Assembly (NCBI GenBank): GCA_964528425.1
Contig: CAZGTD010000011.1
Location: 1 to 57,485 of the forward strand
DNA from: UBA3263 sp964528425
Lineage (GTDB): Bacteria; Bacteroidota; Bacteroidia; Bacteroidales; Muribaculaceae
Length of the DNA stretch: 57,485 bases
Direction: 5' to 3'
Below the pieces are notes generated by a model, which did not search any database, was not told the DNA's origin, and worked only from the letters and a program-made list of their open reading frames with translations. Positions 49,145 to 56,869 of this stretch are shown here, in pieces (positions within the stretch are counted from its first letter, which is position 1; each line of letters starts with the position of its first letter). Position numbers and translations under genes: made by a program.

Positions 49145-51541
49145 ATGAAGAAGTTTAGACTTTCGAGCTATGGCCTCGGAGCCGCCATCCTTCTGATGCT
49201 CAGCGCTTGTAACGAGAGCATGTTTGAAGGCCGCGGAACCGGAACCATTTCGCCCGTGGTTTCCTACGACGCTACCGTTGTTGGATTATCCGGTGCAGGC
49301 TCGCGAGCCGAGTTCGATGAACTTAGCGTTCACGATCTGACGCTCACTCTCTCCAAAGCCGACGGCTCCTTGGAACGCTCTTTCGCCTACGATGATTTCG
49401 ACCCGGGCGAAGAATTCTCCGTTGGCAAGTATACCATGACCGCATCCTACGGCGACCCGGAAGAAGAAGGCTTCAGCAAAGCTGCGATTTTCGGTACGGC
49501 AGAACTTGTTGTTACCGAAGGCACATCAACCCCCGTTGAACTTACGGCAAAACCTTCTAAAGCTATGGTGGCACTTGAGTTCGACGAGTCGCTGACCAAT
49601 TATCTCAGCGACATTACCGCCCGCGTTCGCACCGCTTACAACACTACCGACTATGCGCTCGACGAAACACGCCATATATATACGCGTCCGGGCCACGTTG
49701 CCGTTGACCTCTCGTTTACCAAGCCTAACGGCATGAAAGGCACTACCGAAGTTTATGCTTTTGAGGCCGAGGCACGCCACCGCTATAAGGTTACTCTCAA
49801 ACTGGCCGCAACTACCGGCGGAATTGAGGGCATAAACGTTACCTACGACGACGGACTGACCGAGGAGGAAGTCGACGTTGACATTTCCGATCTGGTGCTC
49901 GCAACCGCCGCTCCCCAGATTAGCCTGTCGGGCGTTACCGAAGGAGAGGTCCTGACCGTTATCGAAGGCTCCAAACTCTCAACCAAGCCAACGATTAAGG
50001 TTACCGCAAAGGGTGTTATCAAGAGCGCTTTGCTCGTTACCTCCGGCATGATTACCGAAAAAGGCTGGCCCGAACAGATTGACCTTGTTGCGGCTTCGGC
50101 TAATCAGCTTTCCGCCCTTGAGTCTATGGGCCTTCGCGGAGCTTCGACTTTCCGTAACGGTTCTAAGTATGCCGCCCTCGACTTCTCGGAGGTTGCCGCC
50201 AACATTGACCCGACGGTCGACACCGCATCGCCCAATATGTTCTCGCTGACCGTAACCGACGAGAAAGGCAAAATTGCCGAACCCGCCGGCTTTGGTATAA
50301 AAGTTGACAAACTCAACCTTACGCTGCAATCCATCGAAGGGGTTAAATATGACCATAACTCCACCGTTGATGTTCAGATGACATATAACGGTTCCGCACC
50401 GCTCGAAAATATTGTTAAATTCGAGTATCTTACATCTACAGGCGTCTTCTCCCCGACTACTGTTGCCGCAGTAAACGCCGGCGGCCGTTCGGTGCCGGAA
50501 ACCTACACCGTTACCGTCAACATTCCCGACGATGCTATCATGCCCATAGTGCTGCGGGCCACAGGCGGCAGCGTAACAACCGACGAGGTCACCATCCAGG
50601 CCTACGAAAAACCGGTGTTGAGCATCAATTCGCTCGACGTGTTCGCAACCTCGCTATGGGCTTCGGTTTCGGTTGGCTCTGACCTGAACAATCAGCCCGT
50701 AGAGTTGCAGTATTCAACCGACGGAACCAACTTTACTAAAGCTACTGCAGCTAAAGAGGGCGGTGACTACCATATCTCATCAGGCCTTCGCCCCGCAACC
50801 GCTTATAAGATTCGCGCTAAGGTTGGCACGGTTCTTTCCAACATTGTTGAGGTTGCCACCGAGGCTGCCACCCAACTGCCTAACGGCGATATGGAATCAT
50901 GGTCAACTTCCCATGTATCTTGCGGCGCATATGGCATGGACAATTACATTCCCGAATCGCCGTGGGCAACTCTCAACGACCTTACAACCTCGGCGCCAAA
51001 CAGCCTCGACGGACGCTCAATCCATGTTGCAACCGTTGAAACCGACGATGCACATAGCGGAAAAGCCGCTGCCATCCGCACCGTAGGCTGGCACGCATCC
51101 GGAGCTACTCCCTATAGCAAGCAACCCGAGAATCATACCGCCGGCGAGCTTTATCTCGGTTCATATTCCGATATGGCCCATTATGGCTACGACTTTGCAT
51201 CGCGTCCGTCAGCTCTGAAATTCTGGTATAAATTTTCGGAATTCAACAGTGGCGACCGGTCGCTGGTTGAAATCGAAATTCTTGATGCCGCAGGCAATAT
51301 AATCGCCCAGGGCAACGCCACATACGGCAACACCTCATCATATACCGAAGCGACCATAAATCTGACCTACGCCCGCGGAGCCGCCAAGGCTGCCTCAATG
51401 CGCCTGAAGTTCCGCTCGTCGGACAAAGCAACGGTTACCGAATCTGACGTCGCCCATCTCTCTACCGGTCTCTTTGCGGATCATAACCAGCATGCTACCG
51501 GCGCGACATTCTATGTTGACGACATTACACTCCTCTACTAA
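49145..51541 (+). CDS. DUF4493 lipoprotein with C-terminal PCMD domain (1 of 3)
   Basis: The 798-residue product has lipobox LSAC (Cys22), so it is a surface or periplasmic lipoprotein. Residues about 30-250 match DUF4493 (FSVGKYTMTASYGDPEEEGF). Several Ig-like segments follow. From about residue 578 (LPNGDMESWS) to the end is a jelly-roll domain of the PCMD type (putative carbohydrate metabolism), which ends FYVDDITLLY and is probably glycan-binding. A Ser-Arg-Ala site lies 32 residues after the lipidated Cys (Arg54), as in the next two proteins. The gene starts a trio of related lipoproteins. No enzyme motif is seen. Confidence 0.85.
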   Translation: MKKFRLSSYGLGAAILLMLSACNESMFEGRGTGTISPVVSYDATVVGLSGAGSRAEFDELSVHDLTLTLSKADGSLERSFAYDDFDPGEEFSVGKYTMTASYGDPEEEGFSKAAIFGTAELVVTEGTSTPVELTAKPSKAMVALEFDESLTNYLSDITARVRTAYNTTDYALDETRHIYTRPGHVAVDLSFTKPNGMKGTTEVYAFEAEARHRYKVTLKLAATTGGIEGINVTYDDGLTEEEVDVDISDLVLATAAPQISLSGVTEGEVLTVIEGSKLSTKPTIKVTAKGVIKSALLVTSGMITEKGWPEQIDLVAASANQLSALESMGLRGASTFRNGSKYAALDFSEVAANIDPTVDTASPNMFSLTVTDEKGKIAEPAGFGIKVDKLNLTLQSIEGVKYDHNSTVDVQMTYNGSAPLENIVKFEYLTSTGVFSPTTVAAVNAGGRSVPETYTVTVNIPDDAIMPIVLRATGGSVTTDEVTIQAYEKPVLSINSLDVFATSLWASVSVGSDLNNQPVELQYSTDGTNFTKATAAKEGGDYHISSGLRPATAYKIRAKVGTVLSNIVEVATEAATQLPNGDMESWSTSHVSCGAYGMDNYIPESPWATLNDLTTSAPNSLDGRSIHVATVETDDAHSGKAAAIRTVGWHASGATPYSKQPENHTAGELYLGSYSDMAHYGYDFASRPSALKFWYKFSEFNSGDRSLVEIEILDAAGNIIAQGNATYGNTSSYTEATINLTYARGAAKAASMRLKFRSSDKATVTESDVAHLSTGLFADHNQHATGATFYVDDITLLY

Positions 51542-51572
51542 TCCTCTCACCAAAACCGATCTTTCACAAATA

Positions 51573-52874
51573 ATGAAAACCAAATATCAAAACGTTCTGA
51601 TTGCTGCGGGTCTGCTCCTTGCGGGTTGCTCCAACGAGGAAATGTATCGTGGAGCCGACCCCTCGACCATCGGACAGGTTACCAAGCCCGGAGTTGAAGT
51701 CAGCAACGCCGAAAAGGTAGTTAAAAACGCAAAATCCCGCGCCAGCTACGATATTTCGAACTACATTGTAGATTTCTATGCCGCAGGTCAGGATGCGCCT
51801 TACGCAACCTATACTTATTCAACAATGCCCGGCACTGTTGAGCTCCCTGTCGGCAGCTATACCGTTTCGGTCCGCTCCCACGATGTTCAGAAGGCTGAAT
51901 GGGATGCTCCTTACTTTCAGGGAACATCGGCTCCCTTCACCATAACGGCCGGCGAGTTGACTGAAGTCGAACCTATAAAGTGCGTGTTCTCCTCGCTGAA
52001 GGTTACCATTGAGTTCGGCGACCAGCTCCGCAAGGTTATGGGCAACGATGTGCAGGTAACGGTTGTTGCCAACGACGAAGGCCGGCTGGTTTACACTCCT
52101 TCGGAGACCCGCGCCGGCTACTTTGAGGTTCTCGACGGTTCGGTAACGTTGGTGGCCACTTTCGAAGGCACAGTCAATGGCCATAAGGAAGAATTTTCAC
52201 ACGCGTTTGCCGAAGTTTCAAAAGGTCAGCACCGCATTATAACCTACGAAGTCAGCGGCAAGATTCCTGAGCCTGAGCAGCCCAGCGGCAACGTTGACCA
52301 CTCGGGTATTGGCATTGACATGACCTATATTGACGAAAATCTCGACGGCTCTGTTGATCCCGGCTCGGAAGACGTTATGGACGAGGACGACAATCCCGGC
52401 AAGCTGCCCGATATTCCCAACCAGGGTGGTGAAGAACCCGACCCGAATGTTCCGCCGGTAAATCCGCCGGCTCAGGATGATGCAATTACCTTTGCCGGCA
52501 CTCTGCAGAACGGCCAGACCTACACAACTACCCAGCTGAGCGAATACACCGTTATTGTCAATGCCGAAAAGGGCATCGCCGATATGTCGGTTCAAATCAT
52601 CTCTACCGACGGCCTGACTCCCCAGGAACTGACCAATGTAGGCCTCTCCGACAAGTTCTCGCTCGTTACCGACGAGCAGTTCTTCGAAGGTCTCAGCGGC
52701 CTCGGTTTCCCGGTTGGCGACGAAGTTAAAAACCAAACCTCACTGACGCTCAACATTACCGAATTCATGCCGTTGCTTCAGGTTCTCGGACCTAACACCG
52801 CCAAGTTCGTAATGACCGTTACCGACAACGAAGGTAACGCCAAGCCTCTTGAATTTACTATCGTTAATCCCTAA
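51573..52874 (+). CDS. DUF4493 lipoprotein without PCMD domain (2 of 3)
   Basis: The product has 433 residues from ATG 51573. The longer frame from 51474 overlaps the end of the preceding gene and lacks a signal sequence. The lipobox is LLAGC (Cys19). DUF4493 covers about 60-250 (PVGSYTVSVRSHDVQKAEWD). After an acidic Asp/Glu/Pro-rich linker (about 255-320) comes a terminal beta domain of about 120 residues ending LEFTIVNP. There is no PCMD module, unlike its neighbours. Ser-Arg-Ala occurs at Arg56, 37 residues after Cys19. It starts 31 nt after the first lipoprotein gene. Confidence 0.82.
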   Translation: MKTKYQNVLIAAGLLLAGCSNEEMYRGADPSTIGQVTKPGVEVSNAEKVVKNAKSRASYDISNYIVDFYAAGQDAPYATYTYSTMPGTVELPVGSYTVSVRSHDVQKAEWDAPYFQGTSAPFTITAGELTEVEPIKCVFSSLKVTIEFGDQLRKVMGNDVQVTVVANDEGRLVYTPSETRAGYFEVLDGSVTLVATFEGTVNGHKEEFSHAFAEVSKGQHRIITYEVSGKIPEPEQPSGNVDHSGIGIDMTYIDENLDGSVDPGSEDVMDEDDNPGKLPDIPNQGGEEPDPNVPPVNPPAQDDAITFAGTLQNGQTYTTTQLSEYTVIVNAEKGIADMSVQIISTDGLTPQELTNVGLSDKFSLVTDEQFFEGLSGLGFPVGDEVKNQTSLTLNITEFMPLLQVLGPNTAKFVMTVTDNEGNAKPLEFTIVNP

Positions 52875-52891
52875 CCCATCCGTATAGCCCT

Positions 52892-55093
52892 ATGAAAAAG
52901 AAACTCTTTCCCTTCTTGGGTATCGCTGCCGCAATAGCCGGCTCCCTGACGAGCTGCGACGAGCAGACTCTGGCGGTGGGTGAAGGTACACTCCACATTT
53001 CAGCCAACGTAAACTCTAACATTGTTGCCGAAAGCCGCGCCGATAGCGAAGACGAATTGGCAGCCACAACCAAAATCTGGATTTATTCAGCCGATGGGGT
53101 GGTGCGCAAGTTTAACTCAATGAGCGAAGTTCCCGCAGGCGGCATTAAGCTTATCAGCGGCGACTACACCGTAAAAGCCTGGGCCGGTACTCTGAGCTAT
53201 GCCTCGTTCACCGACCGCTGGTTTGAAGGTCAGGAAACCGTTTCGGTGCCCGCAAACGGCAATATATCCTGTGCCGTTGACTGCAAGATTGCCAATGTGG
53301 TAACCTCGGTAAAATATCCCGAGCATGTTGACGAACTGATTTCAGACTATTCCGTAACCGTGAGCCATAAAGGCGGTTCGCTCACTTTCGAGGGACTCGA
53401 CGAGCGCAAGGGCTACTATATGATGCCCGAAGGAGAAACCTCGCTCGACTATGTGCTCACCTTCACTACAGGCGGCACTCAGAAAACCGTGCGCGGAACC
53501 ATTGCCGACGTAAAGCCGGCCCATGAGTATATCCTCAACATTATTGCCAACGCTTCTGCATCGGACGACACCGAGGGTGCCGCATGGCTCACAATCGAAG
53601 TTGACGACACAATGGTTGAAATCAGCGAAACCATTACCATAACGCCTCCGCCGTCGATTGTTGGCTATGGCTTCGATCTGGCAACCCCAATAGCCGGTGA
53701 ATCCGGAACCATAGGCCGCCATTCGGTTTATGTTGCCGCCGCATCGCCGCTTAAATCGGTTGTGGTCAGCGGTTTGGTTAACTGCGGCGATTTCACTGAG
53801 GTTGACCTTATGCGTGCGGCCGATAATGTGCTCGCCGAGCTTGCAACCTACGGCATTTCAAAAGAGGTTGAAGATGTTGAAGACGGTGAACTCATAAAAA
53901 TCGTTTTCGACGCCACCTATCTCAACGGACTGCCCAACAGCGATGACCCCTACGTTTTCAGCATCGATGCAACCGACAGCGACGATAAATCATCGTCGGC
54001 CGCAATGACTCTGCGCGTGTCGCTCGCGCCGGTGGTTGCCGCTCCGGTTGCCGAGGGCGATGTTACCTACACTACCGCCACACTCTCCGGCACCGTGGCT
54101 CAGGATGGCGTTGAGTCCGCCGGATTCCAATATGCGCCCGCCGGCACCGAAAACTGGACCTACGTCAGCGGCTCAACCTCGCGAGCCGCGCTTGCCAAGG
54201 GTCAGACATTCTATGCCACCATAAACGGTCTCGAAGTAGGCAAAACCTATAACTACCGCGCGGTTTCGGGCACTGATGCGAACCCCGCCGAATTCCTCGG
54301 TGAAATTTTTGAGTTCACAACCCGCAACGACGCTCCGCAGATTGCCAACAACAGCTTCGAGGGTTGGCACACCGACGGCAAGGTAGAAATGCCTATGCCC
54401 CAGGGCGCATCCGGTGCCTGGGACTCCGGCAACCACGGTTCGTCGACCATGAATGTCACCCTCACTCAGAAGAGTACCGACATGGTTCACTCCGGAACCT
54501 ACTCGGTTCGCCTGCGCTCTCAGTTTGTAGGAATCGGTTCTATCGGCAAATTCGCCGCCGGTAACCTGTTCTTCGGCAAATATCTGAAAACGGTCGGCAC
54601 CAACGGCGTTATCGGCTTTGGCCATGAATTTGCCTTCCCCGCCGACGAAATCAGACCCGTTGCCCTGCGCGCATGGATTAACTACCGTCCGGCTGCTGCC
54701 GATAAAAAAGGCGCCGGCTCCCATATTACTCAGGGCTCTATGGACGTTGGCCACATCTTCGTTACCCTCTTCGACGCCCCCGATAATGGTGCTCCGGACG
54801 CAGAGTTTAATGGTCAGTACGGTTTCGTGGTTTATACCGAAAACCAGAAGCGCCTGTTCGACGTAAATGACTCGCGCGTGGTTGCCTATGGCGAAAAAGT
54901 GCTCGACAGCGCTTATGGTCCCGACGGCCAGCTTCAGGAACTGATTATTCCGCTCGACTATCGCGCCGGAAAAGGCAAGCCCACCTATATGAGCGTAGTG
55001 TTCACCGCCTCGAAATTCGGCGACTACTTTGAAGGCGGCGAAGGCTCCGTTATGTATGTCGACGACGTAGAACTCATCTACGATAAATACTAA
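52892..55093 (+). CDS. DUF4493 lipoprotein with C-terminal PCMD domain (3 of 3)
   Basis: The 733-residue product has lipobox LTSC (Cys22). DUF4493 spans about 35-230 (SGDYTVKAWAGTLSYASF). A fibronectin-like module follows near 375-480 (VTYTTATLSGTVAQDGV...TYNYRAVSG). The C-terminal jelly-roll/PCMD domain runs from about 485 (NNSFEGWHTDG) to MYVDDVELIYDKY. Ser-Arg-Ala occurs at Arg49, 27 residues after Cys22. It is separated from gene 2 by 17 nt and ends the cluster before a strong convergent hairpin. Adhesion or glycan binding at the surface is the most likely role, by inference from the domains. Confidence 0.85.
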   Translation: MKKKLFPFLGIAAAIAGSLTSCDEQTLAVGEGTLHISANVNSNIVAESRADSEDELAATTKIWIYSADGVVRKFNSMSEVPAGGIKLISGDYTVKAWAGTLSYASFTDRWFEGQETVSVPANGNISCAVDCKIANVVTSVKYPEHVDELISDYSVTVSHKGGSLTFEGLDERKGYYMMPEGETSLDYVLTFTTGGTQKTVRGTIADVKPAHEYILNIIANASASDDTEGAAWLTIEVDDTMVEISETITITPPPSIVGYGFDLATPIAGESGTIGRHSVYVAAASPLKSVVVSGLVNCGDFTEVDLMRAADNVLAELATYGISKEVEDVEDGELIKIVFDATYLNGLPNSDDPYVFSIDATDSDDKSSSAAMTLRVSLAPVVAAPVAEGDVTYTTATLSGTVAQDGVESAGFQYAPAGTENWTYVSGSTSRAALAKGQTFYATINGLEVGKTYNYRAVSGTDANPAEFLGEIFEFTTRNDAPQIANNSFEGWHTDGKVEMPMPQGASGAWDSGNHGSSTMNVTLTQKSTDMVHSGTYSVRLRSQFVGIGSIGKFAAGNLFFGKYLKTVGTNGVIGFGHEFAFPADEIRPVALRAWINYRPAAADKKGAGSHITQGSMDVGHIFVTLFDAPDNGAPDAEFNGQYGFVVYTENQKRLFDVNDSRVVAYGEKVLDSAYGPDGQLQELIIPLDYRAGKGKPTYMSVVFTASKFGDYFEGGEGSVMYVDDVELIYDKY

Positions 55094-55117
55094 ACCCCCA
55101 ATCAACCTAAAAATAGA

Positions 55118-55147
55118 GCAGGGTGTGTCAGCGTTGACACACCCTGC
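55118..55147. terminator. Perfect hairpin between convergent genes
   Basis: A 13-bp perfect stem (55118-55130 with 55135-55147) with loop GCGT lies between the DUF4493 cluster and the minus-strand lipoprotein gene. The flanking T runs are short, so it may work as a bidirectional or Rho-assisted terminator. Confidence 0.75.
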
Positions 55148-55170
55148 CTGCTTTATGGAGTGATAAAGGA

Positions 55171-55698
55171 TTATTTCAGCGGATAAGAAACCGTGCCGTT
55201 AATCTCATAGCTTTGTCCGTGTGAGATTTTTGAGAAGGAGAAATCTTCATATTCCAGCTGAATCGAAGAGTCAGTAATAGCCTTTACGATTACCCGGCCG
55301 CTGAAATCATCATATTCGGCCGTCGGTTCGATTGAGAACATCGAGCGCAATTCCATCGTTTCGATTTCGGAATCTTCCAGAAGATCCATGCCGGGCCCAA
55401 GTCTCGAGCGGTTGGCGCTCCAGGTAACGCTAAAAACCGTCATATTGTCGTTGAGATCAAACTGAAGATAAAACGTTGTGGTTTTGCCACCACCCAGATC
55501 TTCGCTCCACGACTTGCCGGTACACTCCGCCGAATAAATCTTTCCGATTTTTTTGCCGTTAATCGTCATGGCGGAGGAACTACCTGAACCGGTTCCGGAG
55601 GTTCGGGGCTCATCGTCGTCGCTTTTAGAGCAGGCAGTAACTGCCATAGCCGTTGCGCCGGCGATTAAAAGATAAGTAAAAAGTTTGAGAATCTTCAT
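55171..55698 (-). CDS. Small lipoprotein of unknown function
   Basis: The 175-residue product has lipobox VTAC (Cys23) followed by an Asp-rich (SKSDDDEP) and Ser/Gly linker (TSGTGSGSSS), typical of surface-exposed Bacteroidales lipoproteins. The mature domain of about 130 residues is beta-rich (TTTFYLQFDLNDNMTVFSVT) and resembles small lipocalin-like domains; I do not recognise a family. It is transcribed just after the barrel gene (2-nt gap), so the two are probably made together and may interact at the outer membrane. Confidence 0.7.
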   Translation of the reverse strand: MKILKLFTYLLIAGATAMAVTACSKSDDDEPRTSGTGSGSSSAMTINGKKIGKIYSAECTGKSWSEDLGGGKTTTFYLQFDLNDNMTVFSVTWSANRSRLGPGMDLLEDSEIETMELRSMFSIEPTAEYDDFSGRVIVKAITDSSIQLEYEDFSFSKISHGQSYEINGTVSYPLK

Positions 55699-55700
55699 GC

Positions 55701-56324
55701 TTAGAATGTGTACCCGAGTTTAACGGCTATAACGTTATTGTTAACGTGGGTGAGTTCGTTTTTATACACCTTCGTTATGTCGGAGGTGAATTTCAGCCCG
55801 ACGATAAAATGCGAGTATTGGAAGTCGGCGCCGATGTGCCAGCCGAGATTAAAGCGGCTCCAGTGGGAGTCCTCGTCGGTGTCATACCAGTTATTCCATT
55901 CAGCCTCCTCGTCGCCATCGTTCGAAAGCCTGTTTTTGCCAACCAGGCCGATGTTGAAGTCGATGCCGGCGTATGGCTTAATGGTAAAAACATCTTTGAT
56001 GTTAAACTTATAGGCGAAGCTGACGGGAATAGCCATGCCGATGTGTGATGCCGGCTTGTCGAGAACTTCGCCGAAAGCAAAGTTGAAGTTCAAACCGCCT
56101 TCAACAAACATTGGCAGCGATTTGCTGACCCCGAAGCCGCGCAGATATTCAATGCCCAGGCCATTGAGTTTATAGGCGTCGGTTGAAATTGCTCCGCCGT
56201 ATGAAAAGCTGTTGTTAACATAGCTGATGTTCACCTGATTGTAGCCCTCGGCCCGAACGTTAGCGGCGGTTCCTCCAAGAATGACAAAAGATGCCGCGAG
56301 TGCAAAAGATTTGATAAGATTCAT
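55701..56324 (-). CDS. Outer-membrane beta-barrel protein
   Basis: The product has 207 residues from ATG 56324. The upstream in-frame ATG at 56375 falls inside the leader hairpin and gives no better signal. The signal peptide ends NVRAEG. The mature part alternates strands, such as VNISYVNNSFSYGG and SHFIVGLKFTSDI, and ends NVIAVKLGYTF with the usual terminal aromatic. It resembles the PorT/OMP_b-brl family. The leader contains an 8-bp inverted repeat at 56370-56393. The neighbouring lipoprotein gene is 2 nt downstream. Confidence 0.75.
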   Translation of the reverse strand: MNLIKSFALAASFVILGGTAANVRAEGYNQVNISYVNNSFSYGGAISTDAYKLNGLGIEYLRGFGVSKSLPMFVEGGLNFNFAFGEVLDKPASHIGMAIPVSFAYKFNIKDVFTIKPYAGIDFNIGLVGKNRLSNDGDEEAEWNNWYDTDEDSHWSRFNLGWHIGADFQYSHFIVGLKFTSDITKVYKNELTHVNNNVIAVKLGYTF

Positions 56325-56401
56325 AATAATTCCTGTTTGTTTGGAGATGTGATTAAAGATTATGAGGCCATTCAACAGGCGCCGTTGTTGAATTGCGTGT
56401 G

Positions 56402-56409
56402 CAAAATTA
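56402..56409 (-). promoter_or_regulatory. -7 element for the 56324 barrel gene
   Basis: TAATTTTG on the minus strand lies 77 nt before the ATG. Transcription would begin just before the 8-bp hairpin at 56370-56393. No TTTG is visible at -33. Confidence 0.5.
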
Positions 56410-56460
56410 TGAAAATACCCGCACTTAAATCTTAAGATTGCTTGTACAAATTGTCCAAAT

Positions 56461-56710
56461 CCCCGGTAGACACAATTCCACCCAAATAGGGAGCGCCTTT
56501 AGGTGCGAAACAATGTGTCGCAGCTACGCAGCTCTACGGTCGCGGGGGATGCACGCGAACCAGGGGCTACCGACCGCTAAAGCGGCCTCCACCCCTGGCT
56601 ACAATTGTATTACCCGCTCTGCGGGTATAATCTCCGGGGGTGTGGGCGGCTCGCCCACACGAGGCAGTGACGCACTGCGACGGCGAGCCGCCGTCGCCCC
56701 AGCAAGCCGC
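56461..56710. repeat. Palindrome-rich intergenic element of about 250 bp
   Basis: A string of hairpins fills this gene-free stretch. CCAGGGG (56560-56566) pairs with CCCCTGG (56592-56598) around CCGCT/AGCGG. TACCCGC (56611-56617) pairs with GCGGGTA (56621-56627). A 9-bp stem 56640-56648/56652-56660, a 6-bp stem 56664-56669/56673-56678 and a 7-bp stem 56679-56685/56689-56695 follow, each with a 3-nt loop. No ORF is credible. It looks like a dispersed repeat of the REP/BIME kind. Confidence 0.7.
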
Positions 56711-56715
56711 TACTT

Positions 56716-56812
56716 AATTCAACATTCAAAATTCCAAATTCAAAATTCTCATTTTCTCACTTCTCAATTCTCACTTCTCAATTTTCCCGCAATTCTCAAA
56801 TCTCGAATTTGC
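56716..56812. repeat. Simple AATTC/TTCTCA-type repeat
   Basis: Irregular runs of ATTCAAAATTC and TTCTCAATTCTCAC. The 17-nt word starting TCTCAATTCTCACTTCT also occurs near 5092-5108. Its end forms the -33 region of the next promoter. Confidence 0.65.
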
Positions 56813-56839
56813 GTATGTTGGAAAATTGTTGTAAATTTG
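56808..56839 (+). promoter_or_regulatory. Bacteroidetes promoter for the APH-family gene
   Basis: TTTG at 56808-56811 and TAAATTTG at 56832-56839 are separated by 20 nt. The gene starts 30 nt after the -7 element. Confidence 0.75.
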
Positions 56840-56869
56840 CCTTCTGAAACAATTCATTATCACCATATC

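Noticed and set aside
54173..55105. 310-codon minus-strand frame inside the third DUF4493 gene
   Set aside because: Shadow of the lipoprotein gene; no signal or domain.
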